Assembly: GCA_902610975.1 (NCBI GenBank)
Contig: CACLXL010000004.1
Location: 2,501 to 66,500, forward strand
Direction: 5' to 3'
Source of the DNA: an uncultured Pelagibacteraceae bacterium
GTDB taxonomy: Bacteria; Pseudomonadota; Alphaproteobacteria; Pelagibacterales; Pelagibacteraceae
Length of the DNA: 64,000 bases
Of this stretch, positions 20,363-30,313 are shown one piece after another. Below the pieces are notes generated by a model. It had not been told where the DNA came from. It saw only the letters and a program-made list of their open reading frames with translations, and searched no databases. Position numbers and translations under genes: made by a program. Position 1 is the first letter of the stretch; each line of letters starts with the position of its first letter.

Positions 20363-22089
20363 AGATTTTCTTTTTTTATAACAAAATCGCCTATCACTAA
20401 CACATCTATTCTTGTTTTTATAAAAGTTTTTATTGCCTCGTAAGGGTTGTTTATCATTGGCTGTCCCTTTATGTTAAATGATGTGTTTAATAACACAGGG
20501 ATATTTGTCAATTTATAGAACTCTTCAATTAAGTCATAAAATTTTTTATTGATTTCTCTCTTAACTGTTTGAACCCTACAAGTATTATCTATATGAACTA
20601 CAGCTGGTATTAAATTTTTTTTTTCTTTTTTAACAGTGGTTGCAATAAGCATATGATAACTGTCTTGACCAATATCAAAAAAATCATTTTGAAATTTATC
20701 TAATACAGCTGGGGCAAAAGGTCGAAATTCTTCTCGAAATTTCACATTATTATTTAAATGATCTTTCATAGAGGCGGGGGAGGGCTTGCATAAAATTGAT
20801 CTATTACCAAGTGCTCTTGGACCGAATTCGGAAGCACCTTGAAACCAAGCTATTATTTTTCCATCATTGAGTAATTTAGATGTTTCTTTATAAATATCTC
20901 GAGATTTTTCAACTTTGATACCAAAATTTTTAATCTCTTTTTCTATTTCTTCTTTTGTAAATCTAGAACCTAAATATGAATTGTACATTTTATTTTCTTT
21001 GAATAATTTTTTTGATGAATTGAAATGAGCTAAGTAGCAAGCTCCTATAGAACATCCATCATCTGCACTAGCTGGTTGTATGTAAATTTTTTTGAAAATT
21101 TTAGATTTTTCTATTTTACCGTTCATTGAACAGTTTAAGGCTACACCTCCTGCTAAACATAGATTTTCATAACCAAATTTCTTTTTCGCATATTTTAATT
21201 GTCTTAACACAACTTCCTCTAATCGCAATTGAAGTGCTGCAGCAATATTTTTATGATTATCAGTTATTGTATCCCCATATTTTCTCTTCTGTCCAAATAT
21301 ATTTAAAAATTTTTTTGTTACCCATTTGTCTCTAGCGTTATAAAAATCAACTAAATCTAAGTTTATCTCAAACTCAAATTCATTTTTTTCTCTTAAAATT
21401 TCCCTAAATACTGAAATATAAGTTTTATTTGTATTTGGTATAATTGCGCTTGGATTTCCAAATGGAGCTAAGCCCATAATAATTCCCTCGTCACAATGAT
21501 TTTTCCAACCTAAAAAATTTGTAATTCCAGAATACAACAAGCCTAAAGAATTAGGGTAAAAATTTGTTGCATTTAAAATATTTATATTACCAGAATTTGC
21601 TTCTGCTATCATACCGGTTTCGTGTTCTCCCATTCCATCTATACTTAAACATAATGCGTTTTTAAAACCACTTGGATAGTAAGAACTTGCAATGTGGCAG
21701 AGATGATGTCTGTAAAAGTTTATTTTACCAGAATAATTTAGTTTTTTTCTTACTATTTTTTCCGTGTTATAAAGTTTTTTAAATTTATCAAAATCATTTA
21801 TAAGAAATTTCAATCTTTTAAAGCTTTTAAACGCTGGTTTGATGTAGATTTCCTTTAAAAAGGTTTTTACTTTATTTACATATGCTATTTCATCTATATC
21901 TTCTATCTTTAGACCGCCAATTTTTAGGCAATCATTTATTGCGTCAATTGGAAATTTTCTACTATGTTTGTCTAATGAATATCTCTCTTGAGCACATGCA
22001 GCAATTAAGTTTCCATCAACCATTAAGGCCGCCGAAGTATCATGACCGCCATATTTGATTCCCAAGATTTTCATTTTTTTATAACGCAA
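20359..22089 (-). CDS. NodU/CmcH-family carbamoyltransferase (copy A)
   Basis: 'KILGIKYGGHDTSAALMVDGNLIAACAQERYSLDKHSRKFP', 'LCLAGGVALNCSMNGKI', 'AWFQGASEFGPRALGNRSILCKP', 'PVLLNTSFNIKGQPMINNPYEAI'. Confidence 0.93.
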   Translation of the reverse strand: MRYKKMKILGIKYGGHDTSAALMVDGNLIAACAQERYSLDKHSRKFPIDAINDCLKIGGLKIEDIDEIAYVNKVKTFLKEIYIKPAFKSFKRLKFLINDFDKFKKLYNTEKIVRKKLNYSGKINFYRHHLCHIASSYYPSGFKNALCLSIDGMGEHETGMIAEANSGNINILNATNFYPNSLGLLYSGITNFLGWKNHCDEGIIMGLAPFGNPSAIIPNTNKTYISVFREILREKNEFEFEINLDLVDFYNARDKWVTKKFLNIFGQKRKYGDTITDNHKNIAAALQLRLEEVVLRQLKYAKKKFGYENLCLAGGVALNCSMNGKIEKSKIFKKIYIQPASADDGCSIGACYLAHFNSSKKLFKENKMYNSYLGSRFTKEEIEKEIKNFGIKVEKSRDIYKETSKLLNDGKIIAWFQGASEFGPRALGNRSILCKPSPASMKDHLNNNVKFREEFRPFAPAVLDKFQNDFFDIGQDSYHMLIATTVKKEKKNLIPAVVHIDNTCRVQTVKREINKKFYDLIEEFYKLTNIPVLLNTSFNIKGQPMINNPYEAIKTFIKTRIDVLVIGDFVIKKENL

Positions 22090-23777
22090 TTTTCTATATA
22101 CAGCTCGTCAACCCCAGAAAGATAAAAGTTTTTTATTGCATCCTCTATTGAACATACGACAGGTTCTCCCTGTATATTAAAACTTGTATTTAATAAAACA
22201 GGAACTCCAGTGTTTTTATAGAACTCTTTAATTAACTTATAAAATTTAGAATTATTTGACTTATTTACTGTTTGTAATCTTCCACTTCCATCTTGATGAG
22301 TTACAGCTGGAATTATTGATCTTTTATTTTTCTTTACCAACAAGGCTCTTTCCATGAAATAGCTACTTTGAGCTTTTTCAAAAAAGTCCCCTTTATTTTC
22401 TTCAAGAATAGCCGGCGCAAAAGGTCTAAAATCTTCTCTATATTTAATTTTTTTATTTATTTTATCTTTCATATTTTTATCTCTTGGGTCAGCTAAAATT
22501 GATCTATTTCCAAGAGCTCTATCACCAAATTCTAATGATCCTTGAAACCAAGCTATAATTTTTCCTTTAACAATAGATTTTACAGCTGAGCTAAAAATAT
22601 TTTTATGAACTTCATATTTAATTCTATATTTTTTAAGTTTTTTAATTACTTCATCATTGTTGTAAGAGGGACCAAGGAAATTGTGGTTTAAATAATATTT
22701 TTTTTTACAGTTTAAGATCATATTGCTAACATAATATGCAGCCCCTAGACCTGCGCCACTATCATCTGGCACAGGCGGAACATAGAGGTTATTAAATCTA
22801 GTTTTTCCTAGAATTTTTCCATTAGCAACACAGTTAAGTGCACTTCCTCCTGAAATCACAAGATTACTTGTGCTATTTTTTTTTGCTAAACAATTTACTA
22901 AATATAAATAAATTTCCTCAAAAACTTTTTGAGACGCATAAGCAATATCAAAAAAATCTTTGCTTAATTTTGATGGATTTTTATTAGCTTCTAAACCCAG
23001 ATAATCACACATCGCGCGGTTGTAATATTTTGGTCGATGGAATAAATAGTGATTAAAATATTTTAAATTTAAACTAAAACTATCTTTTTCAAGATTAACT
23101 AAGTTTCTTATTAATCTGTAATACTTCGATTTTTTTCCATATGCACTTGCTCCCATTAATTTCCATTCTTCATTTTGAGGTTTAAACCCGCAAAATTCTG
23201 TAAAAGTAGAAAAAAATGATCCCAAAGAATTAGGGAAATTTTGAGAAGAAATTTTTTCAATTTTGTTTTTTTTTGCATAAGAAAAAGACATGGCCTCCTT
23301 CTCTCCAAATCCATCTAATGTTAGTATGGACGCCTCAGAGAATGGGGACATATAATAATTAGAAGCATGAGACAAATGGTGGTTTACAAAAAAAATATCA
23401 ATTTTTTTTTTATTTTCTAAAGTTAATTCCTGTTTTAGATAATTTTTATTAATTTTACTCTTTTTTAAATTTGTAATTATGTGATTAATTGTAGAATGTA
23501 GCATCGAAGGAAAATAACCAGTATGATGAGACATTCCAGAATTAAAATGCTCAAGATTTATTGATGGATTCCAAGACACGGCGATAGCCGATAAATCCTC
23601 CAAGCATAACTTATGTTTATTTAAACAATAGTTAATTGATTTGATTGGAAATTTCCTTGTTCTTTTTTCTCTTATTAATCTTTCTTCCTCTACGGCCGAA
23701 ACTAATTTATTATCTATAATTAAAGAGGCAGAAGTGTTAAAACCAACTGAATTCAAACCTAAAATAATTTTTTTCAT
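22071..23777 (-). CDS. NodU/CmcH-family carbamoyltransferase (copy B)
   Basis: 'IILGLNSVGFNTSASLIIDNKLVSAVEEERLIREKRTRKFP', 'LVISGGSALNCVANGKI', 'AWFQGSLEFGDRALGNRSILADP', 'PVLLNTSFNIQGEPVV'. Confidence 0.93.
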   Translation of the reverse strand: MKKIILGLNSVGFNTSASLIIDNKLVSAVEEERLIREKRTRKFPIKSINYCLNKHKLCLEDLSAIAVSWNPSINLEHFNSGMSHHTGYFPSMLHSTINHIITNLKKSKINKNYLKQELTLENKKKIDIFFVNHHLSHASNYYMSPFSEASILTLDGFGEKEAMSFSYAKKNKIEKISSQNFPNSLGSFFSTFTEFCGFKPQNEEWKLMGASAYGKKSKYYRLIRNLVNLEKDSFSLNLKYFNHYLFHRPKYYNRAMCDYLGLEANKNPSKLSKDFFDIAYASQKVFEEIYLYLVNCLAKKNSTSNLVISGGSALNCVANGKILGKTRFNNLYVPPVPDDSGAGLGAAYYVSNMILNCKKKYYLNHNFLGPSYNNDEVIKKLKKYRIKYEVHKNIFSSAVKSIVKGKIIAWFQGSLEFGDRALGNRSILADPRDKNMKDKINKKIKYREDFRPFAPAILEENKGDFFEKAQSSYFMERALLVKKNKRSIIPAVTHQDGSGRLQTVNKSNNSKFYKLIKEFYKNTGVPVLLNTSFNIQGEPVVCSIEDAIKNFYLSGVDELYIENCVIKK

Positions 23778-23780
23778 TTT

Positions 23781-24719
23781 TTATAAAAAATCAGTAGTAT
23801 CGTATCTTGGCAACAAGTATTTATTTTTAAATCTGTTTTTGAATACACTGCCCACATCCCCGCATATTCCGAAGTCAAAATTATATTGTTTACTCAACTT
23901 AATGGTATCTTTATTGTATGAACCAAACGGATAACAAATTGACATACAATTTTTTATCAATTTTTTTCTTTTTAAAAAACTAATAGAATTAGAAATGTCA
24001 TAGTCTTGGCGATTAAATGAAAGATGTTCAAGCCACTCATGGTCAAATCCATGAGATCCAAAAAACATGTTTTCCTTATGCATCTCTTTTAGATTTTCCA
24101 CGCTCATATATAGGTCTTCTGAGAATTCTTTCTCGTCAAGATTCACAATGTCTTTAAAAATAGAATTAATTACTTTCTTTCTAATATTTTTGGAAAGATG
24201 ATATTGCAACATATTTTTAATTAACATTGTATCTTGATTATTATACCTATCATAAAGATTGATACTCTTTAAATTTAATTGATCCGGCTTTAGATGGAAA
24301 TATTTCCTTATATAATAAAAAATTTTTTCCAATAACTTTTTCTTATTATTTTCTTTTGCTAAAACAAATTGAATTTTATTTACATCTAAAACGGTTTTTT
24401 TTTCAATATTATTCACTGGTATATAAAAAGTGCCGCTAACTTTATTTTTTCTTAAAAACGGAAAAACAAATTTATAATGGTCTTTGTATCCATCATCAAA
24501 AGTAAGAATAATTGATGGTTTTTTTAAAAATTTTTTATTTTTGCAAATTTCTATAAATTCTTCACTTGAAATAATATTGCAGTTTTTTTTAAAAAATTTT
24601 ATCTGCTCTTGAAACTTTTTATAGTCTAAAGCATTTAAATTAAGAGATTTGCCTTTTTTTAGCTCTCTTACATAGTGATACATAATAATATATGTATTAT
24701 ATTCTTTAAATTTTATCAT
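23781..24719 (-). CDS. Polysaccharide deacetylase-like protein
   Basis: 'IIMYHYVREL', 'PSIILTFDDGYKDHYKFVFPFLRKNKVSGTFYIPV', 'FFGSHGFDHEWLEHLS', 'CYPFGSYNKDTIKLSKQYNFDFGIC'. Confidence 0.85.
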   Translation of the reverse strand: MIKFKEYNTYIIMYHYVRELKKGKSLNLNALDYKKFQEQIKFFKKNCNIISSEEFIEICKNKKFLKKPSIILTFDDGYKDHYKFVFPFLRKNKVSGTFYIPVNNIEKKTVLDVNKIQFVLAKENNKKKLLEKIFYYIRKYFHLKPDQLNLKSINLYDRYNNQDTMLIKNMLQYHLSKNIRKKVINSIFKDIVNLDEKEFSEDLYMSVENLKEMHKENMFFGSHGFDHEWLEHLSFNRQDYDISNSISFLKRKKLIKNCMSICYPFGSYNKDTIKLSKQYNFDFGICGDVGSVFKNRFKNKYLLPRYDTTDFL

Positions 24720-24737
24720 GAGAGATAAAACTTGATA

Positions 24738-25787
24738 TTAAATTTTCTTTGCAACTAAAAACAAAGTGTCAGCAGCCTTTTCCTGATCTATGATTGCCTG
24801 AAATTTTTCATAATTTTTGGTCATGATTTTCATTGCGTTAGATTTGTAAAATTCTTTATTTAAAAGATTTAAAACATTCATTATCATGTAAAAATCTATG
24901 CCATAAATCCACCTTTTAATTATTTTATATCCATTTTTTTTGAATAAATAGCTAAGACTTTTGTATGTATAAGAACTTCTTTGAGTACCATTTAAATGTC
25001 TACTTGATTGCTGAGGAAAATATCTTATCATATCATGACAAATAGAGTTAAAATCAGGTAAATCAATTATCAATAGTGAGCCTTTCTTCATAATCTTATT
25101 TAGTGTTCTTAACTCGTAATTCGGGTCATTTACCATATCCAGATACCCAGTTCCTGATGCAAAATCAAATTTAATATTTTTATCCAAAGCGTAATTTACA
25201 AATTGAGTCATATCTTTTCTAAATGCATTAATACCTTTTTTTTTTGCTCGTTTAATATCATCCTCGTTCAAATCAAATCCATATGGTTTTATACCACTCT
25301 TTTTAACTTGAGATAAAAATTCTCCGTTTCCACAGGCCATATCAACCCACTTAAGATTTTTTTTTCGTTTTATTCCATTTAAAACATAATCTACTTTTGG
25401 TTTGCTCAAGTGTTTTGGCCTATATTTTTGCTGATTTCCATGCGAATGAACATTTATTACATTTCCTTTTCTTTTCCAAAAACTTTCTAAGAAGTTATAA
25501 TCATAATCATATTTATTAAAAACATGAGTACATTTAGTGCATTGCATGAAAGGCACCTTCATAACCACTGTTTTCAATTTAATTCTTGAGCTCCCACAAA
25601 TTATACATTTTTTAATAATTCTTTTTTTTTTGGTTTTTAAGAATTCTTTTGCTACGATTTCATTTATTTTGTTGTGTCCTCTAAAATCTTCATAACGCAC
25701 ACCTTTTAACTGAGTTATATCTACTTTTTTCCCTATTAAAGTTTTAATTGTCATAATTTTTAATTTGTTTAAATTTAATTTTAACAA
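24738..25787 (-). CDS. Class I SAM-dependent methyltransferase with N-terminal Cys-rich region
   Basis: 'CIICGSSRIKLKTVVMKVPFMQCTKCTHVF', 'LKWVDMACGNGEFLSQVKKSGIKPYGFDLNEDDIKRAKKKG'. Confidence 0.8.
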   Translation of the reverse strand: MLKLNLNKLKIMTIKTLIGKKVDITQLKGVRYEDFRGHNKINEIVAKEFLKTKKKRIIKKCIICGSSRIKLKTVVMKVPFMQCTKCTHVFNKYDYDYNFLESFWKRKGNVINVHSHGNQQKYRPKHLSKPKVDYVLNGIKRKKNLKWVDMACGNGEFLSQVKKSGIKPYGFDLNEDDIKRAKKKGINAFRKDMTQFVNYALDKNIKFDFASGTGYLDMVNDPNYELRTLNKIMKKGSLLIIDLPDFNSICHDMIRYFPQQSSRHLNGTQRSSYTYKSLSYLFKKNGYKIIKRWIYGIDFYMIMNVLNLLNKEFYKSNAMKIMTKNYEKFQAIIDQEKAADTLFLVAKKI

Positions 25788-25789
25788 TA

Positions 25790-25808
25790 TCGTTCAATAA
25801 TTGAACAA
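25790..25808. promoter_or_regulatory. 19-bp palindrome TCGTTCAATAATTGAACAA (putative operator, copy 3); TTGACA on the minus strand adjacent (25809-25814)
   Basis: On the minus strand: TTGACA-TTGTTCAATTATTGAACGA-TATTGT, immediately upstream of the minus-strand operon starting at 25787. Confidence 0.7.
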
Positions 25809-25842
25809 TGTCAAGTTTTATTGACTTATTAAATTACCTCTT

Positions 25843-27156
25843 TTACCATCTTTTAATTTCATTTTTTAAAAACTGTAGAGCATCAAACTTACTATTATAT
25901 ATACTGTTTATATCCTCAATCTCATCAAGGTAACTCTCATAATTCATATTTAGAATTTTAGAAATTCTTTTTTCAAATGAATCATAGCTTTTATCTTCCA
26001 GCAAACAAATGCCATTAGAAGGAAAATCTATATTATCAACTTTTGCAAAGTCCAAACATAAAACTTTTTTTTTAAATTCGAAAGCCTCCCGTAACATAGT
26101 CGAGCTATATCCTACTATAATTTTACTTTCGTATAAATTAGCATAATTACCAAAATTTTTTCTATCTTTAAATGTAATTTGAAAATCTTTATCTTTCATG
26201 TAATTTTTATAAAAAAGTTCTTCGGCATTTTTTAATGGATTGGTAACTTCAGTTTTACCTGAGAATAAGATTTTTTTATTAAACTTTTTTGCGTACTTAA
26301 GAGCATACTCAGCTACTTTATAAATGTTTTCAATAATAAGATTTCGATCCATTTTGAGCAATTCTTTTTCATTGGTAAAATAATATGGGTCACAAATAAC
26401 ACACAAATCATAATAATCATTTCTTAAGTTAACATCATTTTTAGTAAGTAAATTTTTTGCTATTGATGCCTTAAGTGAGCCTATAGAGATTAAATTTAAA
26501 ATTGTTTTTTCTTTATTTTTTAATATTTTTTTTTCATAATCACCGATTATATAATAATAATGTACAAACCTATTTTTATAAACCATTGGCATATCTACCA
26601 TTCGATTAGCATTTTGAATTGCAATAAATTTAATTTCTTTATTTCTAAAATAATTTGAAATAATAAAAAAATCCGTTGAATTATCTATCATCGTCAAGAT
26701 AATTTTTGGATTAACTAGTTTGGTAATAATGATAAGATAATTTAATCTTAAGGATCTTTTAAAAATATTTTTTAAACAAAATAGAATTATTTCAAAATTA
26801 AAATAAAATTCTTCAATATGTTCCAACCTACTTTTGATAATAAAGTAATTTTTTTTTGAAAATACATATTCTAAATATTCAGAGTTTTCCTTATCAAATA
26901 TAAGGTATTCTTTTTTAACAGGGGCTTTGAAATTGATTTTTGATTTAAAAAGTAATTTAAAATAAAAAGATATTTTTCTTTTAATCTTTGTAAAATAAAA
27001 AATATATATCTTATCTAATAGCAAAATATTAGGTACGTATAGATATTTCATATTTATAAAGTATTTTTTTAAATAATCCGGCACAGTTACCAAAGAGTTT
27101 CGCTTGGGATCTATAAATCTTTCTTCCTTCATAAAAATTATATTGACATTGTTCAA
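25843..27156 (-). CDS. Putative surface carbohydrate biosynthesis protein (CDP-glycerol transferase/glycosyltransferase-like)
   Basis: 'FIAIQNANRMVDMPM...YYIIGDYEKKILKN...LISIGSLKAS', 'KIIVGYSSTMLREAFEFKKKVLCLDF', resembling polysaccharide pyruvyl/glycerophospho-transferase-like surface carbohydrate proteins. Confidence 0.6.
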   Translation of the reverse strand: MNNVNIIFMKEERFIDPKRNSLVTVPDYLKKYFINMKYLYVPNILLLDKIYIFYFTKIKRKISFYFKLLFKSKINFKAPVKKEYLIFDKENSEYLEYVFSKKNYFIIKSRLEHIEEFYFNFEIILFCLKNIFKRSLRLNYLIIITKLVNPKIILTMIDNSTDFFIISNYFRNKEIKFIAIQNANRMVDMPMVYKNRFVHYYYIIGDYEKKILKNKEKTILNLISIGSLKASIAKNLLTKNDVNLRNDYYDLCVICDPYYFTNEKELLKMDRNLIIENIYKVAEYALKYAKKFNKKILFSGKTEVTNPLKNAEELFYKNYMKDKDFQITFKDRKNFGNYANLYESKIIVGYSSTMLREAFEFKKKVLCLDFAKVDNIDFPSNGICLLEDKSYDSFEKRISKILNMNYESYLDEIEDINSIYNSKFDALQFLKNEIKRW

Positions 27157-27167
27157 AAAATGAACAA
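27149..27167. promoter_or_regulatory. 19-bp palindrome TTGTTCAAAAAATGAACAA (putative operator, copy 4), between TTGACA (27143-27148) and TATATT (27168-27173)
   Basis: Near-perfect dyad in the divergent region immediately upstream of the MarR-type regulator; 19-bp promoter spacer. Confidence 0.75.
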
Positions 27168-27176
27168 TATATTAGT

Positions 27177-27482
27177 ATGAACAAATTTAATCAACAAGAA
27201 TTTAATTTATTAAGAAAGATCTCTAAAAAACCTAACGCAAATCAAAGAGAATTAGCTTTAGAAATGAATGTAAGTTTAGGAAAAGTAAACTATGTTTTAA
27301 AGGAATTAAAGAAAAAGGGCTTAATAAAGATAAACAACTTCAAAAATAACCCTGATAAATCTCGATACTTGTATCTTCTCACGCCTAAGGGTCTCGCAGA
27401 AAAAACGAAAATAACTATTAAATTCATGCAGAGAAAGATGGAAGAGTATGAGGAGTTAAAAAACGAACTTGAAAAAAAATAG
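27177..27482 (+). CDS. MarR-family EPS-associated winged-helix transcriptional regulator
   Basis: 'FNLLRKISKKPNANQRELALEMNVSLGKVNYVLKELKKKGLIKINNFKNNPDKSRYLYLLTPKGLAEKTKITIKFMQRKMEEYEELKNEL', typical of the EPS-associated MarR-type wHTH family. Confidence 0.88.
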   Translation: MNKFNQQEFNLLRKISKKPNANQRELALEMNVSLGKVNYVLKELKKKGLIKINNFKNNPDKSRYLYLLTPKGLAEKTKITIKFMQRKMEEYEELKNELEKK

Positions 27483-27539
27483 TTTTATTCAAGTAATCCT
27501 TGGAAGGTTTAAAGGTAATTAAAGAAGATATTCTTATAA

Positions 27540-29264
27540 ATGAATAATCTACAAAAACTATTATTTATATTAAGTAAAAATCAAAAAAAAAATTTATTTC
27601 TATTATCAATATTGCTTTTAATAGTATCTTTGTTTGAAGTTATTTTTTTACACTCAATTTTTTTACTAGTAAGTTCAATCACTAACGATGATTATAGTTC
27701 TCTTAAATTTGTTAATAATTTTTTAGTTTTTAAAAATTATTCTCTTGAAATAAATTTAATATTAATATTTGTGATGTTATTTTTATTTAAAACAATAGTA
27801 AGCATATTTGCTATTAAATACGAAGCTTCATTTATTTATAGGACAAGAGAAAATCTTACTGCAGATTTTTTTGAAAAATATGTCAGTTTACCAAAATTAT
27901 TTCAAATTAGATTATCAGTAACCAATCTTGTAAAAAAAATTGTCATACAAGTAGAGAACCTAATATCAGCCATGAAGGCTATTTCCTCTTTATTTTTGGA
28001 AATTACGATTCTTTTATTAATCACTATCTATCTTTTGCATGTAAATTTCTTTGCAACGATTTATATCTTTTCAATTTTTTTAATCAGCTCGCTAATTTTA
28101 TTTAAATTAAATAAAAAAAAAATTGTAAATGTAGGAAAAGATCAAATTATGCACTACGATAAAATAATTCAAACAGTAAGTGAAATCTTCTCAGGTTTAA
28201 AATTCTTCAAAAATAAAAAATTTAATGAAAGTTATAAAAAAAAATTTTTATTCCACAATAAAAGTTTAAGCGATATAGGTATTTTAGTCACTTTTAAAAA
28301 TGGGTCTATTCGGCCTCTATTTGAATTAGTCATCTTACTCATTTTAATTTCAATATTAGTTTATATTTTAAAATCAAATTTTACGATAAACGATTTAATT
28401 CCACAATTAACAGTTTTTTTAGCTGCGAGCTATAGATTGATGCCATCTTATGTAAGAATAATTACGTCATTACAAATTTATAAATATAACATTCAGCCAG
28501 TTAATGAATATTACTCTGATATTAAAACAATATTCGAAAAAAATATTTTATCAGATAATCAGAAAAAAATTCAATTTAAAAGATCTATTGAATTAAAAAA
28601 TTTATCTTTTACTTATGATCTTAAAAGAGGTAACCAATCTCATTTTGTACTCAATAAAATTAATCTTTCAATAAAAAAAAATTCTAAAAACTGTATTGTT
28701 GGTGAGAGCGGATCAGGGAAAAGTACGTTATTAGATATTTTAACAGGAATTTTAGAACCAAGCGAGGGCAAAATATCAGTTGATGATAAAGTTTTAAATT
28801 TTAATAATTCAAATTGGCAAAATAGAATTGGGTTTGTTTCTCAAAATATATATATTACGAATAGCACCTTAAGAGAGAATATTGCTTTTGGTTATGATGA
28901 AGATGAAATAGATGATGAGAAAATAATTAGTTGTCTTGAAGTGTGCAATCTAAAAGAATTTGCTAATAATTTAAAAAATGGCCTGCATACTAAATTAAGT
29001 GATCTAGGGACTAATATATCTGGGGGGCAAAAACAAAGGTTAGGTATTGCTAGAGCCTTATATGCCAATCCAGAGATTTTAATTTTAGATGAACCTACGA
29101 ATAATTTAGATGAGCATAATGAGCAAATAATTATTGATAATCTTATTAACTTAGAAAAAATTACTTTAATAATTACTACTCATAAAAATGAATTGAAAAA
29201 TAAATTTAACAATGTTTTTGAAGTGAAAAAAAACGCAGTTTTAGAATTAAAACAGGAAAATTAG
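27540..29264 (+). CDS. ABC transporter, fused permease/ATPase (MsbA/PglK-like exporter)
   Basis: Multiple TM segments, Walker A 'CIVGESGSGKSTLLDILTG', signature 'NISGGQKQRLGIARALYANPEILILDEPTNNLD'. Confidence 0.93.
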   Translation: MNNLQKLLFILSKNQKKNLFLLSILLLIVSLFEVIFLHSIFLLVSSITNDDYSSLKFVNNFLVFKNYSLEINLILIFVMLFLFKTIVSIFAIKYEASFIYRTRENLTADFFEKYVSLPKLFQIRLSVTNLVKKIVIQVENLISAMKAISSLFLEITILLLITIYLLHVNFFATIYIFSIFLISSLILFKLNKKKIVNVGKDQIMHYDKIIQTVSEIFSGLKFFKNKKFNESYKKKFLFHNKSLSDIGILVTFKNGSIRPLFELVILLILISILVYILKSNFTINDLIPQLTVFLAASYRLMPSYVRIITSLQIYKYNIQPVNEYYSDIKTIFEKNILSDNQKKIQFKRSIELKNLSFTYDLKRGNQSHFVLNKINLSIKKNSKNCIVGESGSGKSTLLDILTGILEPSEGKISVDDKVLNFNNSNWQNRIGFVSQNIYITNSTLRENIAFGYDEDEIDDEKIISCLEVCNLKEFANNLKNGLHTKLSDLGTNISGGQKQRLGIARALYANPEILILDEPTNNLDEHNEQIIIDNLINLEKITLIITTHKNELKNKFNNVFEVKKNAVLELKQEN

Positions 29265-30313
29265 TGTCAAAAAAAGAACTCTATAAATTAATCCCCCAAA
29301 TGAAAGATTACGATCAACTAGGTATTAACTGGTTACCATACATTATGTTTACGCAATCAAATAATTTTCGCTCTGAAAGTGTTAATACAGATAACCATGG
29401 TTTTAGATTTAATGACAAATCATTAATGGATAAAAACGTTTTGAACGAAGATGTCAAAAATGTCACAAAAAATATCCTTTGCGGTGGATCTTTTGGTTTT
29501 GGAACCGGCGCAACAAGAGATGATAAAACAATCTCAGCTCAAATGTCAAAAAATGCTTCATTTACATTAAATTTAAGTGGTAGCGCATTTACTGGGTTTC
29601 AGGAAATAATTACAATAATTTCAAATCTCAATTCATTACAATCAGTTAAAAAAATAATTATTTTTACTGGTGTAAGCGATCTATATCTAAATAAAAATTT
29701 CGGTAATATTTATCCAGACTCAATGTTTTTTTCTTCTTTTTTTTCAGACGCGATGGATAAAAAAATCTTGTCAACTCAGAAAAAACTTTTTCAGTCTGTA
29801 ATAAATTTTTTTAATCCTAATTCTATAAATTCTGAGATTATCAAAAAACTAAATAAGAAAAATATTTTCAAATTTATCTTTTCTAAAAAATTTAGAGGTG
29901 ATTTTAAAAATAAAAACTCTTTTACCACTTCATTTTTTGAAAGTAAGATAAAAAGAAATTTTTCAATTTACAAAATGATCTCAAAATATTTAGGTGCAGA
30001 AATAGAAATTTATCTATCTCCTTACTTATTTTGGAGCAAAGATTTACATACTGAAGAAAAAAAATTAATTGAAATTACTAAAAAATATTACAGTAAAGAG
30101 ATTAAAAAAATCTACTCTTTGCTAAATGAGGAGAGTTACAATTTTTTAAAGAAGATTCTGTCAAAATATTCAAAAATTAATGGATTTAATTTTGTAGATA
30201 CCAATAAATTTTTTAAAGATAATTACTCATCAAAAAATTGGTTATTTGTTGACTCTGTACACTGTACTGATTTAGGTTATAAAGAAGTTTCTAATATGGT
30301 AATAAATAAATGA
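29264..30313 (+). CDS. SGNH/GDSL-like hydrolase-type protein (GTG start)
   Basis: 'NILCGGSFGFGTGATRDDKTISAQMSK', 'NLSGSAFTGFQE', 'IIIFTGVSDLYLN', C-terminal 'WLFVDSVHCTDLGYKEVSNMV'. Confidence 0.6.
   Translation: MSKKELYKLIPQMKDYDQLGINWLPYIMFTQSNNFRSESVNTDNHGFRFNDKSLMDKNVLNEDVKNVTKNILCGGSFGFGTGATRDDKTISAQMSKNASFTLNLSGSAFTGFQEIITIISNLNSLQSVKKIIIFTGVSDLYLNKNFGNIYPDSMFFSSFFSDAMDKKILSTQKKLFQSVINFFNPNSINSEIIKKLNKKNIFKFIFSKKFRGDFKNKNSFTTSFFESKIKRNFSIYKMISKYLGAEIEIYLSPYLFWSKDLHTEEKKLIEITKKYYSKEIKKIYSLLNEESYNFLKKILSKYSKINGFNFVDTNKFFKDNYSSKNWLFVDSVHCTDLGYKEVSNMVINK

Noticed and set aside
27483-27539. Possible JUMPstart/ops (GGCGGTAG) RfaH-type element upstream of the polysaccharide operons
   Set aside because: No GGCGGTAG-like element seen here or at the other operon heads; the recurring signal is the TTGTTCAA palindrome instead.
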